This document shows positions 19,429-29,545 of a DNA stretch of 64,000 nt, one piece after another. The notes below the pieces were generated by a model. The model made no database searches and was not told the DNA's origin. It worked only from the letters and a program-made list of their open reading frames with translations. Source of the DNA: Ulvibacterium marinum (GTDB lineage: Bacteria; Bacteroidota; Bacteroidia; Flavobacteriales; Flavobacteriaceae). Position 1 is the stretch's first letter. Each line of letters begins with the position of its first letter. The stretch covers positions 1,059,859 through 1,123,858 of the forward strand of contig NZ_RBCJ01000003.1 of NCBI RefSeq assembly GCF_003626755.1, read 5' to 3'. Both the position numbers and the translations under genes were made by a program.

Positions 19429-19548
19429 TTTTATGGAATACTTTATATTTTAATAAAGTTAAATAGAACAAAAAGCGTTTTGAATTTTAAAAATACGTAT
19501 CTTAAGTAATTGAAATTTTGACTACGCGCTAATTCAACTATTTATAAA

Positions 19549-21762
19549 ATGCAAAAAAACGGTATGGTTTCGAATGGACTGGACCTTCATGCCTCTTTAA
19601 AAAAATACTTCGGTTTTTCACAATTCAAAGGACTTCAGGAAGAGGTCATCAAAAATATAATCCAAGGAAATAACACTTTTGTAATCATGCCCACGGGCGG
19701 CGGCAAATCATTGTGCTACCAGCTCCCTGCCCTGATGCAAGAAGGAACGGCCATAGTAGTGTCCCCGCTCATCGCCTTGATGAAAAACCAAGTAGACGCT
19801 CTCCGGGGCGTTTCTTCCAATAACGGGGTGGCCCATGTACTCAATTCCTCCCTGACCAAAAACGAGGTAAAACAGGTGAAATTGGATATTACAGAAGGAG
19901 TAACAAAACTACTGTATGTTGCACCGGAGTCCCTGACCAAAGATGAATATGTAGACTTTTTGCAATCTGTAAAGATTTCCTTTGTTGCCGTTGATGAGGC
20001 ACATTGCATCTCCGAATGGGGGCACGATTTTAGACCGGAGTATCGTAACTTGAAGACCATAGTAAATCGTTTGGGAGATGCCATTCCTATGATTGGACTT
20101 ACCGCTACAGCGACCCCAAAGGTACAGGAAGATATCATAAAGAATTTGGGAATTATGGATGCCAAAGTCTTTAAAGCCTCCTTTAATAGGCCCAATCTTT
20201 TTTATGAGGTACGACCAAAGACCGAAAACGTGGATGCGGACATTATCCGTTTTGTAAAGCAAAATACGGGAAAATCCGGAATTATTTATTGCCTTAGCAG
20301 AAAGCGCGTGGAAGAGCTGGCACAGGTATTACAGGTGAATGGCATCAGTGCCGTTCCCTATCATGCAGGATTTGATGCAAAAACACGTTCCAAGTACCAG
20401 GATATGTTCTTAATGGAAGATGTGGATGTCGTTGTCGCGACCATTGCCTTTGGAATGGGAATAGACAAGCCGGATGTGCGTTTTGTTATTCACCATGATA
20501 TTCCGAAGAGTATTGAGAGTTATTATCAGGAAACAGGTCGGGCAGGAAGGGATGGTGGTGAAGGCCATTGCCTCGCCTTTTATTCATACAAGGATATTGA
20601 AAAACTTGAAAAGTTCATGTCCGGGAAGCCCGTAGCCGAACAAGAGATAGGAAACGCCCTCTTACAAGAAGTGGTCGCCTATGCGGAGACTTCCATGTCC
20701 CGAAGAAAGTTTATGTTGCATTATTTTGGGGAAGCGTTCGATGAGATACACGGTGAGGGGGCCGATATGGATGACAACACTAGAAACCCCAAGGAGAAGC
20801 AGGAGGCCAAGGAAGATGTAATAAAACTTTTAAAGGCGGTCCAGGGGACCAATGAAAAATTCAAGTCCAAAGAAATCGTAAACACATTAAGGGGCAAGGT
20901 AAATGCGCTTATATCCTCTCATAAAACGGATGAGAAACCGGTCTTCGGTATTGGTTCGGACAAAGATAAAAATCATTGGATGGCACTGATACGTCAGGTC
21001 TTGGTTGCTGGACTCCTAAAAAAGGAAATAGAGCAATACGGGATTTTGCATGTAACACAAAAGGGAAAGGATTTCTTAAAGGCCCCCACATCCTTTATGA
21101 TGACCAAAGACCATGTATATAATAAGGCCACCGATGATGCCATTGTGAGTGCAGCGAGTAAAGGCGGCATAGCCGATGAAAAACTGCTAAAACAGTTAAA
21201 GGCCCTGAGAAAGTCCCAGGCAGGCAAGTTGGGCGTTCCACCTTTCGTGGTCTTTCAGGATCCCTCCTTGCAAGATATGGCTTTGAAATATCCCATTTCC
21301 ATGGAGGAATTATTGAATATCCATGGGGTAGGGGAAGGCAAGGCCAAAAAATATGGGAAACCTTTTATAGAAATGATAGCTGCTTATGTAGCAGAAAACG
21401 ATGTTGTTCGCCCGGATGATTTGGTCGTAAAAAGTACAGGGGCCAACTCCGGTCTAAAGCTTTATATTATTCAAAACGTAGACCGCAAATTACCCTTGAG
21501 CGACATTGCTTCGGCGAAGGGTCTTGAAATTCCGGACCTAATAAAGGAAATGGAACAAATTGTATTTAGCGGTACCAAATTGAACCTAGGGTATTGGATC
21601 GATGAAATTTTGGATGAGGATCAACAAGAGGAGATACACGATTACTTTTTGGAGGCCGAAACGGATAACATAGACGATGCCATGGAGGAGTTCGACGGAG
21701 ATTATGAAGATGATGAACTACGGTTATACCGTTTAAAGTTTATTAGTGAAGTGGCCAACTAG
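19549..21762 (+). CDS. recQ: ATP-dependent DNA helicase RecQ
   Basis: The 737-aa protein is a 3'-5' superfamily 2 helicase for recombination and fork repair. Motif I is PTGGGKSLCYQLP, motif II VDEAHCISEWGHDFRPEY, and motif VI QETGRAGRDG. RQC and HRDC domains follow (HRDC near ISMEELLNIHGVGEGKAKKY, about residue 585). The C-terminal acidic tail (DEDQQEEIHDYFLEAE) extends beyond E. coli RecQ, as in other Bacteroidetes. The zinc cysteines of the usual RecQ-C domain are not evident in residues 360-400. Confidence 0.94.
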   Translation: MQKNGMVSNGLDLHASLKKYFGFSQFKGLQEEVIKNIIQGNNTFVIMPTGGGKSLCYQLPALMQEGTAIVVSPLIALMKNQVDALRGVSSNNGVAHVLNSSLTKNEVKQVKLDITEGVTKLLYVAPESLTKDEYVDFLQSVKISFVAVDEAHCISEWGHDFRPEYRNLKTIVNRLGDAIPMIGLTATATPKVQEDIIKNLGIMDAKVFKASFNRPNLFYEVRPKTENVDADIIRFVKQNTGKSGIIYCLSRKRVEELAQVLQVNGISAVPYHAGFDAKTRSKYQDMFLMEDVDVVVATIAFGMGIDKPDVRFVIHHDIPKSIESYYQETGRAGRDGGEGHCLAFYSYKDIEKLEKFMSGKPVAEQEIGNALLQEVVAYAETSMSRRKFMLHYFGEAFDEIHGEGADMDDNTRNPKEKQEAKEDVIKLLKAVQGTNEKFKSKEIVNTLRGKVNALISSHKTDEKPVFGIGSDKDKNHWMALIRQVLVAGLLKKEIEQYGILHVTQKGKDFLKAPTSFMMTKDHVYNKATDDAIVSAASKGGIADEKLLKQLKALRKSQAGKLGVPPFVVFQDPSLQDMALKYPISMEELLNIHGVGEGKAKKYGKPFIEMIAAYVAENDVVRPDDLVVKSTGANSGLKLYIIQNVDRKLPLSDIASAKGLEIPDLIKEMEQIVFSGTKLNLGYWIDEILDEDQQEEIHDYFLEAETDNIDDAMEEFDGDYEDDELRLYRLKFISEVAN

Positions 21763-21777
21763 CCCTTGTGGAAAGTA

Positions 21778-22830
21778 TTATTCCAAGGGTCTTTCTAGGA
21801 GCTGTAACGTCATATCCTCTGTATTTAATCGGGCCTTAACCCCAATGGGAAAGGTAAGGTTTTGGGCCACATGGCCAAAGCTCATCCCATATACCGAAGG
21901 TATTTTTAAAGGCCCTATTCTATCCATAATCACTTCTTTTAAACTAAAGGAGTTAGGATTGGTAGATGAATTACAACCTGCACTTACACCAAAAAGTATA
22001 CCTGCGGCCTTGGAAAATGACCTGCCCGCCAGTAACTGTGTCAACATACGGTCTATACGATAGGGAGCTTCTTCAACATCCTCGATACAGACAAGGGCAT
22101 TTGTAAAATCAATTTCATGGGGTGTCCCGATAAGTGTGTTGATAAGAGTTAGGCTACCACCTAACAGTTTGCCCTCTCCTATACCAGGAGTGATGACATA
22201 ACGTTCGTATTCAGGATTCTTCTTTAAACGTTGATTTTCAATTTTGGCATTTTGGATGAGCAATTGATCTTTGGGATACATTACTACGCTTTGTAATTGC
22301 TCAATACTATAAGGGTCGTTGAGTGTACTCCCTACAGGGCCATGAAAGGTAATAAGTCCGGTTTCTTTGAAGATACCGTTCAGAAGCGCCGTAATATCGC
22401 TAAAACCGATTAAGACCTTAGGATTTTTTTTTATGTTTTCATAGTCCAACATATGCATAATCCGGGTACAACCATATCCTCCTCTGGCACATAGAATACC
22501 ACCTACATCGGGATTGGCAAACATGTGATTTACATCTTTGGCCCTTTCGGCATCGGTATTGCTAAAATAGCCATGCTTTGACAAGATACGTTCTGTATGA
22601 TAGGGAATAAGGCCCATTGCCATTAGCGTAGTCTTTGCCTCTTCCAGAACTTCCTCATTTATGGCATAGCCAGGGGCGATTAAACCCACTACATCACCTT
22701 TACGTAATCGGGCGGGGAAAATGCGTTCGTCCTCGAAAACAAAATTACTATTGCCGAACACATTATTTGGGAATATCATTGTAGCAGATATACCAAGAGC
22801 CGAACCAATAAATTGTCTTCTTTTTTGCAT
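21778..22830 (-). CDS. LD-carboxypeptidase, peptidase family S66
   Basis: The 350-aa protein starts MQKRRQFIGSALGISATMIF, a Tat-like signal, so it probably acts outside the cytoplasm. The S66 triad is recognisable: nucleophile Ser in IGFSDITALL, Glu in CIEDVEEAPYRIDRML, and His in GMSFGHVAQNL. The family cuts the L,D bond of tetrapeptides during peptidoglycan recycling. An upstream in-frame start at 22878 would hide the Tat signal, so ATG 22830 is preferred. It converges on recQ with only 15 bases between the stops. Confidence 0.87.
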   Translation of the reverse strand: MQKRRQFIGSALGISATMIFPNNVFGNSNFVFEDERIFPARLRKGDVVGLIAPGYAINEEVLEEAKTTLMAMGLIPYHTERILSKHGYFSNTDAERAKDVNHMFANPDVGGILCARGGYGCTRIMHMLDYENIKKNPKVLIGFSDITALLNGIFKETGLITFHGPVGSTLNDPYSIEQLQSVVMYPKDQLLIQNAKIENQRLKKNPEYERYVITPGIGEGKLLGGSLTLINTLIGTPHEIDFTNALVCIEDVEEAPYRIDRMLTQLLAGRSFSKAAGILFGVSAGCNSSTNPNSFSLKEVIMDRIGPLKIPSVYGMSFGHVAQNLTFPIGVKARLNTEDMTLQLLERPLE

Positions 22831-22990
22831 GGGTTTGTATAAAAACAACGTCAAAGTAATAAATTTAAACAAGACCAAATACGCAGAAACATACTTTTGA
22901 AGCAGGTGGGCTTGGATTTATGTGATTTAGACACCACTGCTATTTGCGCGGATATAACACTTGGATTATGAGTCAACTTTGAAAAATAAC

Positions 22991-23027
22991 AAAAGCCGCT
23001 GAAAAAATATGTTCTTCAACGGCTTTT
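22991..23027 (-). terminator. Hairpin terminator of the CarboxypepD_reg-like gene
   Basis: AAAAGCCG (22991-22998) pairs with CGGCTTTT (23020-23027), and the stem extends further inside with one mismatch. On the minus strand the stem ends in a short T run. It lies 25 bases past the stop of the upstream gene. Confidence 0.75.
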
Positions 23028-23051
23028 CATATGTATCGTTACCCGATAGTT

Positions 23052-24380
23052 TTAAGGAGCAGATGCTCCACCCTTGGATTTAGCCCTTCTTAATTGTCGC
23101 TGTATTTTTTTAATAGCGGATTCAATGGATTTTTCGGGTTCTATAATATTGTATTCTCCCCAGAAATCAGGATCGGAAAAACCATTGGCCGCTTCGGCCA
23201 AAATAATAGAGGATCTCATTCTTTCCTTCGATTTTGGAAACTCACTGGCCAAATTCTTCTCCCAGTCGGTTACGGCCATTTCACAAGTCATACTATAGAC
23301 TGAATTAAATAGTCTTTTATCCCAATTGACCTTGAATTCCAAGAGCACATTACTATAACCATAGTACCATTTGCCATTTTTTTCTCTGTAATCCACCCTG
23401 TAAGCTACTTCTGTAGGCCATACTTTGGCATTCCTTGGTTTTCTGCGCACAAACATTCTCGAGGCCAGATTCTTATCGGTAATATTAAGTGAAAATATGG
23501 CACTGGTAAGAATCTTGTTCTCAACATCTATATATAGTTTCCCCTTATAAAGTGGTTCTGGAATACTATTGTGCTGTTCAAAATTAACTACGTAAATAAG
23601 CTTCTCATTGACCCTGGTGGAACGATCAAAGCTGAATACGTACTTACCTATCGACTCTTCGGTAAAGATATACTCCGGATATTTCATAACATCCACGAAC
23701 AAAGTATTGAAAGGTCCTCCCTGCAGCTTTAAGGCCACCGTGTCCAATTTGCTATAATCCGTACTTTTTCTGGATTTGTACAATTGCACGGCATCCTTAC
23801 GTGGTGAAGTATATGGTGTTTTATAGATATTTACAACTGCTTCCGACAGGGAAACGTTTTTCCTTCTTTTTTTTATGGTTTCCCTATAAAAAGCTGTCAT
23901 CAAAGTAGGGTCAACGAAGTAATTATCGCCCTTTCTTTTTAAGGTCTGTCTAACCAATTCGCCGGCATCCTTGGGAATTTCAATATTAACCTCGGAAAGT
24001 TCCATAACGGATACCTCCATTTGTATTTTATTGTTATTGTTGCCAAACTGGGCCAAGGGCACCATCTTATCCTTATATCCCAAGAAAGAAACAACGACGT
24101 TACCCTCCGTTATGTCCTTGGGCACTTTTAAGGCAAACTCGCCTTCCGTGTTGGTAATGGTACTTATATTGGTTCCCTCAATGGTCAAGGTGGCGAATAC
24201 CAACGGTTTTTTGTTCGCCGCATCCATCACTTCTCCCTTATATTGATTGAAGGAAGTATCTTGTTGTTGGGCATCCTGGAAAAAAGCAGACGCCTTATGC
24301 GTTCCGGTTACCCCGATGAGAAACACTACTAATAATGCAGCCACTAGGGATTTGTTGGGTAATTGTATAAATTTTTGCAT
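23052..24380 (-). CDS. Exported carboxypeptidase-like regulatory domain protein
   Basis: The 442-aa protein has a signal/anchor helix (about 10-32). The CarboxypepD_reg-like beta-sandwich spans about residues 46-130 (KGEVMDAANKKPLVFATLTI, TNTEGEFALKVP). The remainder (about 140-430) is rich in beta-strand patterns, as in Bacteroidetes outer-surface proteins of unknown role. No TonB-dependent receptor plug or barrel follows, so this is not a SusC-like protein. A terminator follows it and no partner gene is adjacent. Confidence 0.75.
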   Translation of the reverse strand: MQKFIQLPNKSLVAALLVVFLIGVTGTHKASAFFQDAQQQDTSFNQYKGEVMDAANKKPLVFATLTIEGTNISTITNTEGEFALKVPKDITEGNVVVSFLGYKDKMVPLAQFGNNNNKIQMEVSVMELSEVNIEIPKDAGELVRQTLKRKGDNYFVDPTLMTAFYRETIKKRRKNVSLSEAVVNIYKTPYTSPRKDAVQLYKSRKSTDYSKLDTVALKLQGGPFNTLFVDVMKYPEYIFTEESIGKYVFSFDRSTRVNEKLIYVVNFEQHNSIPEPLYKGKLYIDVENKILTSAIFSLNITDKNLASRMFVRRKPRNAKVWPTEVAYRVDYREKNGKWYYGYSNVLLEFKVNWDKRLFNSVYSMTCEMAVTDWEKNLASEFPKSKERMRSSIILAEAANGFSDPDFWGEYNIIEPEKSIESAIKKIQRQLRRAKSKGGASAP

Positions 24381-24621
24381 CGTGAATGATATTTGGCGCT
24401 AGAATAGTAAATTTAACTCTAAGGTAGTGATTTTTAACGAAATACTTTGTTAAAAAGATGGTAATAAACCATAATTTATTTGTACATTTTGAACATTGGC
24501 CCCAGTATTCTTCAAATCCAATTTTTAAGTCGAAATCTAACTAAGAAGTAGTCACCTACCTTCGGCGAAATGATACTATTTTTGAAGTTATCAAAAAATA
24601 TGGCAGCTCTGTATTATTGAC

Positions 24622-25668
24622 TTATTCTATTGGCAAAGTACCCTCCAATTCATGCAGTATTTTTCCCAAATGGTTTCGAATGAGTGAAAAATGACCTTCG
24701 TTTTCGAGCACTTGGAGCTTGGAATTGATTAACTCCGAATCCAAATGAATGCCCCTGTGGTAAGGGGACATTTTATCCTCGGTCCCATACCAAAGGAGAA
24801 TGGGAGCATTTATGTCCTTAATTCGGAAGCCCCAATCGTTTACATATAGCTTCCATTCCTGTACTACTCCATCAATACCATTCTTATAGGCCTCAACACT
24901 ACCATCGATAAATTCCCATCCATATTCCGGTCTTTGGGTCATAATTTCCCTATCCGGCAGCGGCAGATAATTCTGAAACTGTTTTAGACGGCTCTCCGGT
25001 TTTTTCAATAAGGTCTTAATGTCGTTCAGGATTACTTTTCGCAATCCGTTGTCATTTTTCCGGGAAGCCAACCAATGGATGAATTTTACGGGAGGCCACA
25101 TATCCTTTAAACTACCTTTGTAATTATAAGGCGCAGCTCCACAAACTATGGCACTTTTGTGTATCCTATTTGGGATCTCATGGGCACATGCCAACACATG
25201 GGGCGACCCGCCGGATAGACCAAAAACTGAAAATTTTTTCAATTGCAGATGATCGGCAAGTTCGGTTACGTCCCTGGGCCAATCCAAGAAGGTCCTATTT
25301 TTCTTGAAGGAAGATAATCCAATACCCGGCCTATCCGGGGCAATGATCCGTATTCCCATATTTTGGGCCGTGCTATGCATAAAGGCAGAGGATAGCCTGC
25401 TTTCCTGTCCCCCATGAAAGTAAAATATTGGAAATCCTAACGGGTCTCCATATTCGGCATACCCTAATGTTCTGCCATCTTTGAGGATCAGCTTGTTGTC
25501 GGTTGCCATTCCCGATTTTACCATAGTATTCCCTTCACTTATTTGTGAGGAAACGATTAAGCTAGAAGCGGATACGGGCAATAGAAACAAATACACATAA
25601 CCAAAAATTGGAAGTAGAAGTATAATTGTTGTTATTACAATAAGTGCAATTTTCAATTTCCTTTTCAT
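24622..25668 (-). CDS. Membrane-anchored alpha/beta hydrolase
   Basis: The 348-aa protein begins with one membrane helix (KIALIVITTIILLLPIFGYV), followed by an alpha/beta hydrolase domain. The oxyanion region is YFHGGQESR, the nucleophile elbow FGLSGGSPHV, and the late acid/histidine are in GTEDKMSPYH and NEGHFSLI. The DGRTLGYAEYGDPLGFPIFY segment is typical of the epoxide hydrolase/haloperoxidase-like branch. Substrate is unknown. It probably acts at the periplasmic face. The rluF stop is 35 bases upstream. Confidence 0.82.
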   Translation of the reverse strand: MKRKLKIALIVITTIILLLPIFGYVYLFLLPVSASSLIVSSQISEGNTMVKSGMATDNKLILKDGRTLGYAEYGDPLGFPIFYFHGGQESRLSSAFMHSTAQNMGIRIIAPDRPGIGLSSFKKNRTFLDWPRDVTELADHLQLKKFSVFGLSGGSPHVLACAHEIPNRIHKSAIVCGAAPYNYKGSLKDMWPPVKFIHWLASRKNDNGLRKVILNDIKTLLKKPESRLKQFQNYLPLPDREIMTQRPEYGWEFIDGSVEAYKNGIDGVVQEWKLYVNDWGFRIKDINAPILLWYGTEDKMSPYHRGIHLDSELINSKLQVLENEGHFSLIRNHLGKILHELEGTLPIE

Positions 25669-25703
25669 GTTGACCGAAAGGTCGTTTAGATTATTCCTGC
25701 TTT

Positions 25704-26450
25704 TTATCTTTTGTTCCGTTCATCATGAGTCTTGGAAGAAGCCCTGACCAATCGGGAGATTTCATTAAGTTCATTTTGGCTAAGATACCGCCATTTCCCT
25801 ACGGGAATATCCAAATTGACGTTCATTATACGGACACGTTTCAAGGTTTTTACCCGGTATCCCAAATATTCGCACATACGACGTATCTGTCTGTTTAAGC
25901 CTTGAGTCAGGATAATCTTAAATTCCTGGCGCCCTGTTTGTTCTACCCTGCATTTACGGGTCACCGTGTCCAGTATAGGTATTCCATTGGCCATTTTGTG
26001 TACAAAATCGTAGTCAATGGGCTTGTTAACAGTGACCAGATATTCCTTTTCATGACGGTTTCGAGCCCTAAGGATCTTGTTAACAATGTCCCCATCATTG
26101 GTAAGAAATATTAGACCCTCGCTCATTTTGTCCAAACGGCCAATAGGAAAAATACGTTTGGGATAACCGATAAAATCTATGATATTGTCTTTCTCCACCC
26201 GAGTGTCGGTAGTACAAACAATGCCCACAGGTTTGTTAAAGGCCAAATACACCGGTTTTTCCTTGGGTTCGGAAATGAGTTCCCCATCCACATGTACCGT
26301 ATCGTTTTCGGAAATTTTAGAACCCATCTCCGGAATTTGCCCATTAACGGTCACCCGCCCTTGGCCGATAAGTTTGTCGGCCTCACGCCGAGAACAATAG
26401 CCTACTTCGCTTAGATACTTGTTAATCCGAACGGGTTTTAAGTCTGGCAC
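25704..26450 (-). CDS. rluF: 23S rRNA pseudouridine synthase, RluF type
   Basis: The protein (248 aa from the GTG at 26450) has an N-terminal S4 RNA-binding domain ([20 protein letters not shown]) and a RsuA/RluB/E/F catalytic domain with the nucleophile Asp in [18 protein letters not shown]. The family isomerises uridine in 23S rRNA near U2604/2605. The frame is open up to 26498, but the family begins a few residues before VRINKY, which favours 26450. The RluF-versus-RluB assignment is by overall resemblance. Confidence 0.87.
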   Translation of the reverse strand: MPDLKPVRINKYLSEVGYCSRREADKLIGQGRVTVNGQIPEMGSKISENDTVHVDGELISEPKEKPVYLAFNKPVGIVCTTDTRVEKDNIIDFIGYPKRIFPIGRLDKMSEGLIFLTNDGDIVNKILRARNRHEKEYLVTVNKPIDYDFVHKMANGIPILDTVTRKCRVEQTGRQEFKIILTQGLNRQIRRMCEYLGYRVKTLKRVRIMNVNLDIPVGKWRYLSQNELNEISRLVRASSKTHDERNKR

Positions 26451-26560
26451 TTGTAATAATTTGGAATGCGCAAAGATAGCGTTTTTGATTGGGCACAAGA
26501 TGTGCAGGAAGTTCCCATTAATTTAGAAAAAGAAGCAATCCATCTTAAGCATGGCTTCCC

Positions 26561-27073
26561 TTAAAGTTCAAATACTTCAGTTTCTAAGGTTTCTGTGTCC
26601 AGAATGAGAAAAGTGGCCGGAATGGTCTTCAAGCTACCCCCATGGAACCCCATAAGTGTCCCAGGATTTATAAATAGGGTATTGTTTATGGTTTCATTGG
26701 ATGATAGGTTATGATTGTGTCCGTAGCAGACCACATCGAAACCGCCATTTTCTGCCAATATCCTTGCCTTTTCCGGATAATGGTTCATAGCCAAGGACTT
26801 ACCGGCCAATTCTCCCCTGAAGTAATCCCCATGTATGTTTATATTCGGATAATCTTTTGAGACCTTGATGAAGGCGGCCACATCACCATCGTTGTTGCCA
26901 AGTGCAATATGGATAGGTCGTGAATACCCTTGTCCAAATAGTTTAAGGATAAAGGGGGAACATAGATCCCCGCAGCACAGCATAGCTTCGGTAGCCTGAA
27001 ATTCGGACATTTCCAAAACCTTTTGAAGGTTGTTCACATGATCGTGAATATCTGAGAGGATGGCAATTTTCAT
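26561..27073 (-). CDS. YfcE-like metallophosphoesterase
   Basis: The 170-aa protein has the full set of calcineurin-like metal motifs: AILSDIHDH, CCGDL, GNNDGD, a mid-chain His (MNHYP) and CYGHNHN. Small proteins of this type hydrolyse phosphodiesters in vitro and usually need Mn. It is divergent from the sugar operon; on the minus strand TAAATTTG (27118-27111) is a perfect -7 element, but no well-spaced -33 is seen. Confidence 0.88.
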   Translation of the reverse strand: MKIAILSDIHDHVNNLQKVLEMSEFQATEAMLCCGDLCSPFILKLFGQGYSRPIHIALGNNDGDVAAFIKVSKDYPNINIHGDYFRGELAGKSLAMNHYPEKARILAENGGFDVVCYGHNHNLSSNETINNTLFINPGTLMGFHGGSLKTIPATFLILDTETLETEVFEL

Positions 27074-27136
27074 AGTACGGAAGATTAGGTTTAACGATTT
27101 AGATCTTTTTCAAATTTATCAATATTAAACTACAAA

Positions 27137-27154
27137 AACTTGTACGTACAAGTT
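27137..27154. promoter_or_regulatory. Perfect 18-bp palindrome, candidate GntR/UTRA operator
   Basis: AACTTGTACGTACAAGTT is its own exact reverse complement. It resembles HutC-subfamily GntR operators, which are palindromes with GT and AC at the core flanks. It overlaps the -33 element of the downstream operon, the right place for a repressor site. The likely ligand-binding regulator is the GntR/UTRA protein at the far end of the operon. Confidence 0.7.
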
Positions 27155-27170
27155 GTATGGACTATCTTTA
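27140..27170 (+). promoter_or_regulatory. Promoter of the sugar-catabolic operon
   Basis: TTG (27140-27142), 20 bases, then TATCTTTA (27163-27170) match the TTG/TAnnTTTG consensus with one mismatch. Transcription would begin near 27174, which supports the start codon at 27213 over the upstream in-frame one at 27153. Confidence 0.55.
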
Positions 27171-27212
27171 ACCAGTTCCATAGTAATTCGGATAAATCCA
27201 CTCTTTCTAAAC

Positions 27213-28145
27213 ATGGAAAAAAAGATCGATAGACGAAGTTTTGTTCAAAAGTCAAGTCTGGGTTCTACAGGGATGCTACTTGTACCGGGTAATTTGCTAT
27301 CGTCATTTAAAGGCCATAAAACCCAAATTGAGATTCCTATAAATGCCCATCTCTGGATTTATGCCAGTAGATTTCCTCCGGACTGGGATTGCACACCTGT
27401 TTTGGATACCGTATTTTCCGATTTGAGCTATGCAGGTATTCATGGCGTGGAGATTATGGAAGGCCAATTGCGCCATGATGATTCCGTGGAACGCCTAAAC
27501 AGACTCATAGAAAAATATGAATTACCCGTTTCGGGATCTTCCTATGGCGTTGGTTTTAAGATGTGGGATGTTGCACAGCATAAGACGATTATGGAGGATA
27601 TAAAGACTGTGGTCCCGCGATTGGCCCAGGTAGGTGGAAAAACATTCGGGATATCCGTGGGAGGCAAAAAGGACGGGCTTAAAACCGAAATGGAACTCGA
27701 TGCGCAAGCTGCTCTTTTAAAAAAAGTTAGGTTCGTTTGTGAGGACAATGGTATAGAGGCCAATTTGCACAATCATACGTATGAAGTGGAGAATGATATG
27801 CACGATTTAAGAGGAACTTTGACCAGGATTCCCGATTTTAAGTTGGGCCCTGATTTAAATTGGTTGATTCGAGGGGGAGTGGACCCAGTAGATTTTATCA
27901 ATGCCTATGGCCCACAAATTGTATATCTTCATATACGAGACCAGTACAAGGATGGTACCTGGTCTGAATATGTTGGGCAAGGGGATACGGATTTTAAACC
28001 GATCGCCGCTGCGCTTAAGGCCCAAAATTTTGAGGGGAAGACCGCCATAGAATTGGCATTTCCTAATGATTTTATTCCTAAAAATGAGTTGAAGGAAGAT
28101 TGGAAAGTGAGCCGGGAATTTGTGGAAAAGACTTTTGGATGGTAG
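27213..28145 (+). CDS. Exported sugar phosphate isomerase/epimerase-like TIM-barrel protein
   Basis: The 310-aa protein begins with a Tat signal (DRRSFVQKSSLGSTGMLL). The xylose isomerase-like TIM barrel (AP_endonuc_2) follows, with glutamates and histidines at strand ends: HGVEIMEG, NLHNHTYEVE, GPDLNWLIRGG, VYLHIRDQY and AIELAF. Members isomerise or epimerise sugars, or act on 3-keto-sugars. It is the first gene of a seven-gene operon and the only one with an export signal. ATG 27213 gives the signal at the true N-terminus. Confidence 0.85.
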   Translation: MEKKIDRRSFVQKSSLGSTGMLLVPGNLLSSFKGHKTQIEIPINAHLWIYASRFPPDWDCTPVLDTVFSDLSYAGIHGVEIMEGQLRHDDSVERLNRLIEKYELPVSGSSYGVGFKMWDVAQHKTIMEDIKTVVPRLAQVGGKTFGISVGGKKDGLKTEMELDAQAALLKKVRFVCEDNGIEANLHNHTYEVENDMHDLRGTLTRIPDFKLGPDLNWLIRGGVDPVDFINAYGPQIVYLHIRDQYKDGTWSEYVGQGDTDFKPIAAALKAQNFEGKTAIELAFPNDFIPKNELKEDWKVSREFVEKTFGW

Positions 28146-28241
28146 TATATCAATATCGGTCGCTTCCGAATAAGATAAAGTCGTAATAGTAGCTTTAAAA
28201 ACTATTCCATTAAATATTGAACTTAAAACATTAACTATACT

Positions 28242-29438
28242 ATGAAAATTGCCATGCTAGGTTCGGGCTTTATAGCTCGATTTTATGCGGAATCCTTACA
28301 CGCACAAAGACGCAAGGATCATGTAATCATGGTCTACTCAAGAAACCAGGCCAATGCCGAACGTTTTGCCAAGGACTATGGACTACCCTTTTATAGCACC
28401 TCTATGGAAGAGGCCATTTCGCACCCTGATGTAGATGTAGTGTTGATTTCCTTGCCCAACCATTTGCACGAGGCTGCCGTACTGGCCTGCGCCAAGGCCA
28501 AAAAACATGTTATTTGTACAAAGCCGCTCGGGCGAAATGCCCAAGAAGCCAAACGTATGCTCGATGCGGTGGAAGAGGCGGGAATTTTTGGAGGGTATCT
28601 CGAAGATCTTTGCTATACCCCCAAGTTCTTGAAATCAATGGAAAGCGTAAAACGTGGAGATATCGGTCGCGTGCTTTGGACAAAATCCCGTGAAGCCCAC
28701 CCGGGGCCTCATAGTGACTGGTTTTGGGATAAGGAAAAATCCGGGGGTGGAGCAATCATAGACCTCGGTTGCCATTGTGTGGAAATAAGCCGGAATTTTA
28801 TTGGGAAGAACATAAAGCCCGTCGAGGTTATGTGTTGGGCAGATACCCAAGTACATCCCATAGACGCGGAGGACCATGCTATTGGACTGGTGAAATATGC
28901 AAACGGAGCCATTGGGCAGTTCGAGGTGAGTTGGACATTTAGAGGCGGAATGGACTTACGGGACGAGGTTATGGGAACCGAAGGTACTATATGGGTCAAT
29001 AGTTTTTTGCGTACGGGTTTTGAAATGTTCACTACGGGAAAAGGAGATGACGGTTATGTGGCCGAAAAAGCAGAATCAAATTCGGGCTGGCTGTTTCCGG
29101 TCGGAGATGAGGCCCATGAATTGGGATACCCACATATGTTTACGGACATGTTTACCGCCATTGAAGAAAATCGGGATCCCTTGGAAACCTTTTATGATGG
29201 CTACGTGGTCAACGCGATTCTGGATGCCGCCTTTAAGTCGGCGGATAGCAAGACCTGGGAACCCGTAATCCTGGAGGATTGGCGGGGAGACGAACCCGAA
29301 GACCGTCAAAAAGACTGGGAATCCTACGATGACGACCATTATCTGATCAAGGACGAAATTTTACCTAATGGGGATGTCGCGGTGATATTAAAACATAAAA
29401 AAACAGGAAAGGTTTCCAAAAAAGTTACCCTGTCCTAG
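28242..29438 (+). CDS. Gfo/Idh/MocA family sugar dehydrogenase, cytoplasmic
   Basis: The 398-aa protein has the NAD(P) motif [18 protein letters not shown] at its very N-terminus and no signal peptide. The family's lysine motif reads CTKPLGRN, so the usual Glu of EKP is Thr but the catalytic Lys is kept. [15 protein letters not shown] matches the G-G-x-x-x-D-x-G-x-H active-site motif. It should oxidise a sugar or sugar derivative to a ketone or lactone. A lactone product would fit the lactonase-type enzyme at the end of the operon. Substrate unknown. Confidence 0.88.
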   Translation: MKIAMLGSGFIARFYAESLHAQRRKDHVIMVYSRNQANAERFAKDYGLPFYSTSMEEAISHPDVDVVLISLPNHLHEAAVLACAKAKKHVICTKPLGRNAQEAKRMLDAVEEAGIFGGYLEDLCYTPKFLKSMESVKRGDIGRVLWTKSREAHPGPHSDWFWDKEKSGGGAIIDLGCHCVEISRNFIGKNIKPVEVMCWADTQVHPIDAEDHAIGLVKYANGAIGQFEVSWTFRGGMDLRDEVMGTEGTIWVNSFLRTGFEMFTTGKGDDGYVAEKAESNSGWLFPVGDEAHELGYPHMFTDMFTAIEENRDPLETFYDGYVVNAILDAAFKSADSKTWEPVILEDWRGDEPEDRQKDWESYDDDHYLIKDEILPNGDVAVILKHKKTGKVSKKVTLS

Positions 29439-29545
29439 GCATATAAAGGATTAAACCTCAATGGGAATGCAATCTTTAGAGGTTGGGACACCAAAGAGCA
29501 TACGTAAACAAATTAGGTTAATAGATCTTCGACAATCTGGAAGTT

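Noticed and set aside
21763-21790. Imperfect hairpin at the recQ/LD-carboxypeptidase convergence
   Set aside because: The stem has a 2-base bulge, overlaps a stop codon and lacks a T run, so it is not a convincing terminator.
22460-22500. GGYGC in the LD-carboxypeptidase looked like a Ser-to-Cys nucleophile change
   Set aside because: The S66 nucleophile is the Ser in the GFSDIT motif, which is intact, as are the Glu and His.
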